Positions 39,614-51,600 of a stretch of DNA of 64,000 bases are shown one piece after another. The translations under genes and the position numbers were made by a program. Origin of the DNA: Apricaphanius iberus (Eukaryota; Chordata; Actinopteri; Cyprinodontiformes; Aphaniidae); assembly GCA_028564705.1 (NCBI GenBank), contig JAPXFQ010000804.1, forward strand, positions 2,108,001-2,172,000. The letters are read 5' to 3'. The number at the start of each line of letters is the position of its first letter. Position 1 is the stretch's first letter. The notes under the pieces are model-generated. The model was not told the DNA's origin. It was given only the letters and a program-made list of their open reading frames with translations, and searched no databases.

Positions 39614-42600
39614 TTACATGTGGCTAACTGGATTGTGTCCATCTCCTCCCATGCTTGGGTGGCCTCCAGGGAGCTGCATGGGTGCCTCCCCCACCACCCC
39701 AGAAACCTTCTCTTCCTCGCGCCTTTTTAAACACGCTGCCTTAGGATTAAGGTTGCGCTCTGACGAAGGGAAAGCAGAAACACACGTCTCACAACAAAGC
39801 AATAAACCCACCACCACCAGCAGCGACGCATGAAAACGATGCTCACCTCTGACTTGTTGTTCTAAATTGAGGATGACGTTGACTGCTTGATGAAGAATGA
39901 GGAGTTTGGTCTGAGGTTTGTCATGGCTGAGGTGCAGCTGGCACATCCTCCCGAGCTCCTTAAAAGCCTCGTTGATATCCCGCACTCTGAGACGCTCCCG
40001 GGCGTTGTTGGCCACTCGCCGTTCCCTCTCCCGCTCCATCTTCACCTCAGGGGGAAGGTCCTCGTCATCCTCATTGTCTTGACTGCTACAAAATAGAAAT
40101 AGAGTGGTGAAGCTTGTCAACATACAAGAAAATGCTAACACATAAATATCAAGCTAACAGTCGATTAGAAACCTCTACCTTTTACTAAATTTACACAATT
40201 TTAGTGTAGCTTGTAAGCAGACAACAGTGTTTACCCAGCTGATGATTTGTAGCAATATTAGCTTTGTTAAAACTGTGGAAATAACATCTAATTACCTCTA
40301 ACATTGCTCTAAGGCATGTCTGAGAAAGTAATGATATAAACATAGACAGCAAATATTATGTGAGCTTAGGCTTTAAATAAACTGATTCAGCGTACAACTA
40401 GCAAATTCCCTCCCAGTGCAATAATTGAATTGTGATAAGCAAATATTGGTGATCGGTACTGTGTAAATAAAAGTGGAAAGTGAAGAAGATGGAACTAAAA
40501 TTGAAGTTCTATTCCTTACATGTTTGAGTTGCTTAAAATGTGAGAAACTATCCTAAAAAATACCCTCTGTTTTAAGACAGTAAAAGGGCTATAAAAGTAC
40601 ATCAGGACACATTTTTAAGCCCTTTTGGAACAAAAGTGTTTTGATTCCCGTTCCTTCCCTGCTTAAAAAAATCTGGAACAAAGTGTCAAATCTACAGTTC
40701 GGCCCAAAATTATTCATACCCATGGCAGAATTAGAGGTATAACGTAATCTTTAACTTCTTAACATCTTTCTTTTGACTGGAAGCAATATTAATGTTTTGG
40801 AGTGACATAGTCAGAGTCCTGATTTAAATCTGAGAGAATCTTTGGTGGGAGATGATGATTAGGATGATGCTATGGGGCCTTCTAACCTCACAGAAATAGA
40901 GCTCAGCACCAAATATAGCCACAATACCAGTAAAAAAACATACAATGTCAAATCCTTGTCAGTAATAAGGTTTTGATTGCTTTTCCATTGATCACTGAGG
41001 AGTTCATAAATATTTTCCTATCAGATGAAAAGCTCTTATTAAATGAAAATATTAATATGCACAGAACATGAACCATTTCAGGCTTTTACCATAAACATTT
41101 TTTTTTCAACTAATAATTATGATTGTGGAAATGACATTCTTGAATAGATCAGCTTTAATTAAACTTTGAAACAGAGGTAAGCTAAGCTGAGATATCAGCA
41201 GAGTATTGTTGTTTATATCGTAAAGATTTTGAGCCATCACATAAACCGTATCATTAAGAAACATTATTGCTTTATTAAATATAAGGATTCACTCAAGAAG
41301 CAGCATTTCTTGTAAAATCTGTGACATTTTGTGATATGAGTGCACTGGCTATAGGCCCCAAAGAAACATGTGTTTTTATGCTGCATAGTTAACTTATTGT
41401 TTTTAACAACTGTATAATTTCTGTAAAAATAATTATGAAACATGCAAGAACATTCCTTTGAGAGTGGATTTCTAAGAGCCCACATAGCACTAAATGTTGA
41501 TTCTCTGTTGGAGAAACTTACTCATCTTTCTGGTCTGATAGGCTAGAGAGCATCTGGAGGGTCAACGCCTCCTTTCTGAAAACGTGAAATGAAGGAGAGG
41601 GGGGTGGGTTGACAATGTTAAAACACCTAGCATAGCCTGAAAAATCAGTGGGAAACACAGGAAAGAAGTGTTGCCCTTTGAAAACGTCTATCGAAGAGTT
41701 GCAAAAGAAACTGAAAGTATCACATCACTTTGTACACACACTAATACTTTTACACTAACAGGTGTGCAGTTTTAAAGCAAAAATATTGTAAACTACAGGT
41801 TAAAAAGAAAACCAAGTTGGAGGTTACCTTGTTCGGTTACGTGCTGCCTTGGAGTCCTTCTTTTCATCCTCAGACTTGTCTGCATTAGATGAGTTTTCAT
41901 CGTCCTCTTTGTCTTCTCTTTTGATGTCTGAGCTGCTGGAAGAGTGAGCTGACCGGGCCAAACCACCAGGGAGACCTAAAGGCAAACAAAAATATTTACT
42001 AGCCATGGTCAAGGGAAGTTTGGTTTAAAAAGAGATATGTATAGACAGTTTTCTGTCGAAAAACAACAACAATGTATCTCACTAGTGAAGCCTTCTGGTT
42101 GGCCAACGGATGGTGTGGGTCCAGTGGCATGATGGCCATGCAGGAGAGTGCTGCTGGGAGGAAGTCCTGTTGGTTCCTCGTGTTTCCCTCCCTGCTGATC
42201 AACACAATAATAAATGATTGTTGATTTCAAAGAAATGGGTCACAGTTATCCATCCAAAAGGATTTGGTCAAACTAGTGAAAACTATCAACTATGAGGGAT
42301 AAGACAGTATATTTTAAAGTTGAACAGGACAAAAGTTTGGCTTCTTACAAAATAGTCTCTGGGCAGCACATGGCAGAAAAAGGTGTTATGGTTTTAAAGG
42401 GGCCTTAAGCTATAAGGTAAGACTATGTTCACTCGGTTTGTGGGGCTCGGCTTCAATCTGGATAAAAAAAACAAGTGACTTCCAAGCCATTTTGTCAGTT
42501 TACTAGACTATTCTGTCTTCCGGTTCATACGTAATTCCGCACACCGCCTCCTTCATTCCACCATAGCATAATCTTTTTTTTATTTTTTATGATCACGTTG

Positions 42601-45600
42601 CCAACACAGCTGAGCAGATCAAAACGACGAAAACGCTCCCTGATGCCGGCAGTGTCCTGAAACAGGGTTCAAGCTTGGCGGCACGAATGCAGTAATATTA
42701 TAATTTACGGCATTAAACTCCACCTGGTCCTCTTTAAATAATATTCTCAACAATACTGCACACTGCACCTTTACACACTAGTTATACTAAATCACATGCA
42801 TAAGTTATTGCGTAGTATAAAATAGATTTTTTTTTTGGTGTAAATTATTGCTCCATTGCTGGGACTTTTACTTAAAAACTGAAGCATTAAATGTTAGTAA
42901 ATCTGAGTAGGGACATGGCTGTCAGAACTTCTGAACATCTTGCATGACAGTACAAAGATATTTTGGTCAATATAATCGCTTTACAAGCTGGAAACATAAA
43001 AGAGAGGATAAGTAGAGGAAAGTGACTCACCAAAGCAGGATGCCTGTTGCTGAGAGCAAGGCTGGCATTGGGGAAAGCTGGAGAGAGGCCTCCAAGGCCC
43101 CCGTTGTGCACCGAGGAGAGCAGGCTGTGCATGTCAGAGTGAGCGCCTTCTAACGCTGGGCTCTGGCCCACAGCATGACTACGTAGCACATGGATGGCCT
43201 CTTCCAATCGGTCCTCCATTTTATTCTGCTGCAGAAGTTCACGAAATGTGAACATTAGCATAACAGAACCAGAAAAACACAACCTAAACACAAGTAGGAC
43301 CTTTAGAAGCACATTTATAGTTTTCTATAAAATTACATTTTTGTCATTAAAAATAAAAGAGATATAGGTTCTAATCATAAATGTAGGTCAACTTTGTCAA
43401 TATTTATGACCTAGAAAACAGGGACACAATAGTACAGTAAATTTCCAATTTGTTAAAAATTTCCTTTAGTTTTTCAATACATAAAATGGAGAAAAATGTA
43501 TTGTGATCAGTTTGTAATGCTAACAGTAGATGGGCATTAACCCAAGTGGGACCTTACCTCCACTTCAGCTCCAACATCAAATATAAATCAAACCTACTCA
43601 AGGTATGACTTCAATCTCCATAATGATAAACTAAATGTGACAGCTTTAGAGAAACCATTATGTTGGTTTTGGGCCTGAAGTTCTTCCATGGTAGTAGTAG
43701 TCCACTTTGGAAAAGGCTCCACTTACGCTACCAGTCAGCTTTAGACTAAAGGATCAATCAACATTTTTACCAGCTGAAGATCCAAAAACCATCCTCTAAT
43801 CCAGATATGATATTAACTACGTAGAACATGATACTATAATCTAATAGGCCTTTAAGGCTTTCAATTATTTTTGCTGTAGTAGACAAATGTGTCAATTTAC
43901 CAGTGTGTGTGGCTGCCCTTCATAATTGGGTGTGGTTGGTCTTGGCCACTGAGACGGAGCTCCTGCACAGAAAATATTCAATTGTGTTAAGTGTCAGTAC
44001 TTTAATATAAACACCAGATGGAGCTACAGCAATATTTTTCTGACCATTAAAAAAAGGACGCCCTACTACACCAAACCTGCAGTTTGATTATTTTTATGCC
44101 CAAGGTAAGTGTTAACTTCTTCACATTTATCAATGGTGGTCATATCTAATCTACATGATGGTTGGGGTGTACCTGCAATGGCCTGGGGAGAGCCAGGAGT
44201 GGAAGGAGCTGAAGAGAAATTATTACTGTTGTGGTCCGATGGGTAAATCTGAAAGGAATATTCAATATAAAATCAGAATTTAAAGCATCTCTCAATCCAT
44301 GCATCTAGTCAGTGCACCTTATTAAGAACAGGAAAAAAACACAGAAAGAAAACCTACTGAAGCAAGAGCTTTTCCAATCTCATCGCCTGAGCTGCTAGCT
44401 GTTGTGCCTCGGGTGGCTGCAGAGACAAGAAATACTCAAATAAACGAACGAATGAATTAATGAACAAAAAAATAAAGGTAGCAGGAGTTTAACAGATCAA
44501 TGCTTCGTAGACAAGTTTGATTTAAAGGGTGCCTACCCATGATGCCTTCTCCATTGATGGTGGGTGTGTGGTTGTAGGTGGTGGGGGCTGAGTGGAAGCC
44601 GTTGACCTCGCTGCCAGGCAGAGAATAGTTCTGTTGGATCAGAGGCAGAGCGTGACGCTTTATAAGAAGGGAAACAGGCCTTTATAAAGTACAAAAAGTA
44701 AAATAAAGGAGTAAAACACCCCATTAACAGAGGGGACGAATCGCGAAAATTCTACTTTTCTAGCCCTTAAATGCAGTGTTTTGTGTATTCAGCTTCTGTC
44801 GGATTGCAAAAAAGGATGAATTAGTCAACCCAGGTATTGTGCAGGTATTTTTCTATTCTGTTTTGATAATATTTTTCAGGCCGTTAAGGTTTCTTTTATC
44901 TGTTACGTCAGAGTACTTGCACAGGAACCGCTAAATAAGATCATGTACTTCTGGCTGGACATCGAGTGAATCCGCCATCTTTATTTTTCACTGCGAGTTT
45001 TTAGTCCTAATTCAGGAATGCCAAAGGTACATGTGGAACTGTTCGGTTGTTGAATAATAACCCACACAATTCTTTACGCCGTCCTCCAGCACCAGAACCT
45101 CATCGAAGCACCTGGTTAAGTTTTAGTTTTCATTGTAGTTTACCAGCATCTTTGGGGGAAAGTGTTTAAGTATGTAAGTATTGTTTGTGGGAAGGACGAG
45201 AACTTCAGTAACCTCCGTCAGTATTGAGACGCAATTGAGAAGTCAGGTCTTTCTGACGATGGACATGAATGACACCGCAAAGAATTAAGCTTCAGATAAC
45301 ACTAAAATGGTAAATGGCCTATATTTGTATAGTGCTTTACTTGGTCCCTACAGACCCCAAAGCGCTTTACACTACATTCAGTCATTCACCCATTCTCACA
45401 CACTGGTGATGGCAAGCCATGTTGTAACAACAGCTGCCCTAGGGCGCACTGACAGAGGCGAGGCTGCCGGACGCTGGCGCCGCCGGGCCCTCTGACCAAC
45501 ACCAGTAGGACAAAGTCGGAGCCAGGGCTCAAACCAGCAACCTTCTGATTACAAGAGAGCAGACTTCAATTTAGACATTCATGTATTGCCTCTTAGCCAT

Positions 45601-48600
45601 TGTGTTTGACTGGATTAGCTCTCACCTTTTGCTTATGTTATGTATGGATGGGGGCTTGTTGACTGAGGGCTACCACCCACTCTCAACGAGCCACTTTACA
45701 CCCTGGCTTTTTAATGCACTACACAAAATAGGGCATATGAATTGTGGCCTAAAATAATAGCTTTTAAGTAATAATAATAATTCTGCAATAATACTTCACC
45801 TAATAATAATAACAACAAGAAAGTAGCAAGATGACATGATGGATATAATCTCCAATTTGCCTTTATAATATAAAACTGGATATTCATTGACAATGACAAG
45901 AAGGATAATTGTTATGATCAATAACAACACATTTTAAATATTAGTATAAGTATTTATTAACATGCTGTGAAATGCAGCTAAAACCTGTGTTTGCCAGTGT
46001 TGCTAATTGTAAAGCTAATTCTCCCTTATTTTATGTGGCCATTTGTAACTACTTTAGGGTAAAGTTAACTCATAAAAATATACATGTATATAGTTGTTTT
46101 GAAACTGATAAAGTAAACTCGGAATCAATTGTTTACATCTGATGTAGATATAATGTCTACTGTAAGATCATTAAATGCAATTTACACGAACAAGGGGTAG
46201 ACGCTTATAAGCGTCTTGCTTAGGTCTACTCCTTTTGAGTTCCTTGGCTGTAAAACTGTCAAATTGTGAGAGAAAAGAAATGTTAACTGATCAAATAAAC
46301 TACTACTATTGTTTTAAATGAAGTTTTGAGCAATTAAACAGTCATCTTATGTATAGATAGTGGGTATGTTAGGTCAAACTTTGCTGCTGGATTGAAAAAT
46401 CTTCAGAAATCTTGCAAATATAAAGTTTCTGCTTTGTTAGATTGATGTAGCTCTATTAAACTACAAAAATGGCTGACAAAGGGGGAGTGGAAGTTTCTGC
46501 GTGCTAGAGGGGGGGCAGGGTATGCAGCGTCCTCAACTGGATTTAAAGAGACGGCAACAAAAAGACTTATCTAGACTCGTCAGAACAGGGATGGAAAAGG
46601 AGCCTGTAGAGCTACAATAATGAGTAATTCAGACCTAAGAATTGCAGTTTTACAAGACCAAAACTCAAAGATTTAGATGTAAAAAAGGAAGAATATAAAA
46701 AGCATGATATGAACATTTAGAAAAACTAAAACTGAGTTGTTGCAAATGTGAAAATCATCTTTTATAATCAGTATGATCTCTCTCTTTTTTTAAGTGATGA
46801 ACCACAAACTCACCATTCTGTCCTGTGGGTTGATGACAGGGAAGGAGCCTGGCTGTCCAATGTGAGGAGAGTTACCCAACATCCCAGAATAGCCAGAAGA
46901 TGACCAGGGGTCTTCTGAGGAATGACAAATAACATTTGAAAACGTATATAAAAAATATTTAAAGAATAATGTGTTCAAGTCATTTCTTGAAACAATACCT
47001 TGCATGTAGAAAGAGGCTGGGTAGACAGCGCCGGGTTTGGCACCAGGATATCCTCCATTGTCCCTGGCAAACTCATCTCCAGAAGTAGAAGGATAAACCT
47101 GAACAAAGAAGCAGGAAATAAAGAGTTAAAAAAAAAATCAGCTTGAAGCATCGTTAACTAGTGTCAACCGAACCATTTCATAAACCCACAGCTGATCACG
47201 GTATTCATTTATGTCTGTCACTCTACGTTTGGTCTGGGTTTAATAAAAATAAAAGTTTACTGATGTATTAAATATGACAGGAGGCTACACATTTCCCTCA
47301 TTTACAGGAAAGAAATGTAACTGGAAACATTTGCAGCTGCACAAAACCAGCCAGCAATACCAGGAAATTAAGGCAAAAGTCACAAAACACTTAAAAGCTA
47401 GGATTTAAAAGGCATTATTGCCGAAGGTTGAACTCAACCTACCGCTATTACAACTAATGTAGGGGTGAGTTGGTTTCCAGGCTAAAGGGTGTCATGTTGC
47501 GATTAAAGAGGGTCGGTGTGACTAGCCAGTAGATGGAATTACAGCAAAAACACAACAAGACTGAGGGAGACTGCTGCATCATACACATAATTCAGCAGGT
47601 CGCTCTGACGTTTGGTGAGACAAACCAGGTCACTGGATTTGGAGCTAAACTGATAACGAGCCAAACATCAAGAATGGGTTTTATTGATTATTATTATTGA
47701 TTATATTTTTCCTGCGTTCAAATTTGTATGCCGGCTGCCTTCAGCTAATTTTGTGCCACCCCAGCCTGATATCGCGCTTCCCCCAGCTATATGGGTGTTA
47801 TTTTAACTGCAGTTGCAGCATTGCGCCACTTTGGGGGCGCTATATCAGCAGTAGTGTGCAGGGAAGCGCTGAAGTAACTAAGGAAAAATATTATAAAATT
47901 GTTTTCCATGGAGTGTAAAAATTGGGTTTTCCCGCTAGTTGGTGGGATCGGCGTCCTGATTTCCCCCCCCCGGCTCTTCAACCAGGTAAATATTGTTTTG
48001 TTTTTTCATCCAAGAATGTCATGTTTATTTATTTATCTTCCATCTCAGAGTAACATTCATGTTTTTTTAGCGTTACAAATATGACCTGATAAAATCAGCC
48101 ACTAGTTCAAAAAACAACTACGCGAGGAGAGTCAGGAATCCAGGTAAACAGTGCAGACAAATTATCATAACAGGCAGTTAAAATGTAATTATAGTTGTGA
48201 CAAGATGTGAAAATCGCAGACAGGTAATGGCGAGGGTCAGAATGCAGGACAGGACAGTTTTTCAAAAACACAGAGCCAGTGGGTTTGAGAAGCAGTGGCT
48301 GAATCAATTTAGCTGGATCAGGCATACGAGTCATTTTAACCAGGGACGCCGGGGACATGTCCCCAGCAATTTTTTTTTGATTGATGGGTTTGTCCCCACC
48401 AAACTTGAAACCTAGTTCATAACAGCCGCGGAGCGCCTTGAAGTGATCGGTTCGGCCTCTGACCTAATTTTGCGCGAGCGATCCACTCATTTGCTAAGCT
48501 AAAGGCAATTTGGAAATTGGATCTAAACAGATTACAGAGATAATACAGAGCAGTACCGTTTCAAGATGGAAAAATACAGAACCTAAATGTCGTGGGTCTT

Positions 48601-51600
48601 GCGGAAGCTTTTTTTATACTGTGGATTAGGGATGTAAGAAAATATCGATAAGCCAATATATCGCAATATTTTATGATATTGCATCGATATACAAAAGCAA
48701 AGAATGGATTTTTATTTTTAAGAATTTTAATTAAACCATTAGTAATTACATAAATATTTGTCATAAAATTAAAAGTATGACTCAACTTGAGCCAGGAAAA
48801 ATCCTGTATTAAATTATTCCTAAAGCTTAGTTTTCTTTGATGTTTTTTTTTTACATTCAGCAAAAAAAAAGTAAAATAAAAGTCTTGATACATGTTCAAA
48901 TAAAAAATAATTAAAAGGAAAACTATAAACTAATAAAATCAGACAGCCAGCAGTTGAACATCAGAAGGAAAATAGTCTGTTTCTACTGCACCTTTTTTGT
49001 TGAAAAAAACAAAAATAAACTAGCTTTTACAACCCCCATGTATTATTAGGAATTTGTCTTGCTTAAACACGCAATAAGATTTCATTCAGATGGATAAAGT
49101 CAAATTAAACTGGGCTTCTACACATTAACACAAAACGGATTTTAATCTTTGAAAAAGGTCAAATGGGAAAACTCTTTTTGGCTTTTTCTAACCTCAAGTT
49201 CATTCTACAGCTTTCTTTGGGGAATCATGGGGATGATTTCCAAACCTTAGACCTACTTTAACCTTCAAGCACTTTTATAACCGATCTTAATTTTGAAATA
49301 GAAGCAGAGGGAGCCAGCCAATGACTGCACCCTGATTTAAAGAGACCTGCACAGGCTGCATGGAGGGGACTCAAAGCACACCTAGCAAATTTTGGGTGAG
49401 CCCTGAGAACCTACTGCCATTTTTCTGCACCCCATTTCCTATATTTTTGTGCATACTTGAATCATTTGGCCTTGTTTCAAAGCTGGATGCATGACTTTTT
49501 GGCTGCACCACTTCTGGCCAGACTTCTTTGCACAGTTGATTGGTGTACCTGGGTCTCACGGGTGTCTGCTAGATCTAAATTGATGGCACAACTGGACATC
49601 TTCTGATTTCTAAGGGTAATACGCTTGATGCAGCTTTCATCTGCTACACCAGTTTTAAGCTTTAAACACAGCTGTTCCTGTTTCAGTCAATGACTGTGTT
49701 TCAATTTACATGTGACATTGATGATCAGAAGCACATGTTTGGTATAACTGGTGTGTTATACACCTGACTGAAATCCAACAGAATCCCTCACTTTGTGCAA
49801 GTGTTCCTATAAGAATCGATGCCGGTTTGTAGGCATAAGGTAGTAACACCAAATATCGATTTGTTTTTCTTTTCTTGCTCAATTTGGATTTTGTAAATTG
49901 ATTTTTTTTTAAACATTTATATTTTTGAAAGCATTTTTTGTTTACAGCATTTTTTTCCACATCAGCCTAAAACTTCTGCAATGTAGGTGCAGGAAATGAC
50001 CAACTTTATTTGACAGGAGTGGGACTGATAAACACCGTTACACAGCCAATTGCAGGATGGCTACCTAAACTGGTAGCTTGACTAATTACCTTACTAATAT
50101 CACACTGTTAGACTTTCAGAGCAAATCTATAAAGAGCATAAAAGGAAACAGTTATACTATCGGGTTAATTTTATATTTTTAAACAAGCTTTATCCAACTA
50201 AATTAATAAAAAATATAGAAAGAAAATATAACTAATCAGTAATCAATGTTAAATAATACTTATTATATTTATTTTGGTGACAATTTGATAAAGCTTATAT
50301 TAAGGAATTTTAATAATCTGAAATAAAATTACTTCCTCACTAACCACCTCATTTTAGATAGCCATGGACAATTCTAAGAATGCAGTAGCCTCACAAAGCC
50401 ACAAGATGGCATGAGGGAGTCTGCTGGAGATGGCGGAGGAAGCACGGCCAGCACCTCGCTTCTAGAGGAGACCACAGTGGCCATGGCATGCTGGGTACAG
50501 CGACGGCTTGAATCCCGGTGCACAGTGAGCATTTCCTCTAGCTCCTAAGACCCCAGTGACATTGCACTGCCAGGCCCGCAGCCCCTCCCTGTAACATGCT
50601 CAGTGTCAGCTCGCACACATACCATGCATTTAGTGAGCCAACACACCCATTCATGTACAAACCAAAAGCAAAGCACTGAAAAAAAAGCAACAACCTGAAA
50701 TTCTAAACGTGAAAATATGTGAACATCCTCCCTAAACATCGGTGAAACAAAACCAGCAATAAAGGCTGAGGATGGACACAGGAAGTCCTCTGTTTCCATT
50801 CACCCTCATGTGCCACTCACTCCTTCCCTTCCTCTTTACTACATGGCAGATAAAGGAAAAGGAACGAGAATGAAGGCTATGCTGCAAAGAATGCTAATCC
50901 AGAAAAGGGATTTTTTTCTGTAATTTGATTTAACAAGGAGAAGTGGAAAGGGAATGGAGAGATGCACTTCTAATTACAGAGCCATCTGCCTGTTCCTGGA
51001 CCACATCCAACTCCACAGGCAGCTGGGCTGAGGAGAGGGAATGAGTGGAGAGAGAGAGACGGAGAGAGAGAGAGCGAGAGAGAGAAAAATGGGGGCTGGG
51101 ATCCAGTCACCGAGAGAGAGACGGAAGGAGAGGGAGAGACGGGGAGAAACTGTGGTGGGTAGGGGGTAGTAAAGGGGCAAGGATGAGGATTGAGAGGGGA
51201 GAAAAAAAATGAAGGTCCTGATGATATATGAAATGGGTGGAGAGATAAGGGGTGTTCAGAGGGACAGGGGACGGTAATCTAAATGACTTAAACAAAGCTT
51301 GATACGGCCAGGGGAGTGTGAAGGAAACGGGGGATTTAAAATGATCACGGTTAATTCGGGGGGAAACATGATGGAGATGGCTTCATTTAACAATAAGCTT
51401 TGAGTTGTTCTTTCACCGGGAACAATGTCCTGTGAATCCTGCTGCTCTAGATGGGAGCACAGAGACGCACAATGACAGGCACTGCCGGGTAATTGTATTC
51501 TCAGGGAAGAAAGAGATTTATAGGGTAAAATCCTCAACTAATACGGGTTTTATGTGATTCAAGTTATGACCGTGTAAAGGCCTCAAAAAAAAAAAAAAAA

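Noticed and set aside
45307..45495. 62-codon ORF as a gene
   Set aside because: It lies entirely within a common teleost interspersed repeat.
47780..48000. GC-richer stretch with CpG at 47760-47960 as a promoter
   Set aside because: Looks like repeat-derived sequence (C-run, short palindromic words) and lacks any associated exon; support is too thin.
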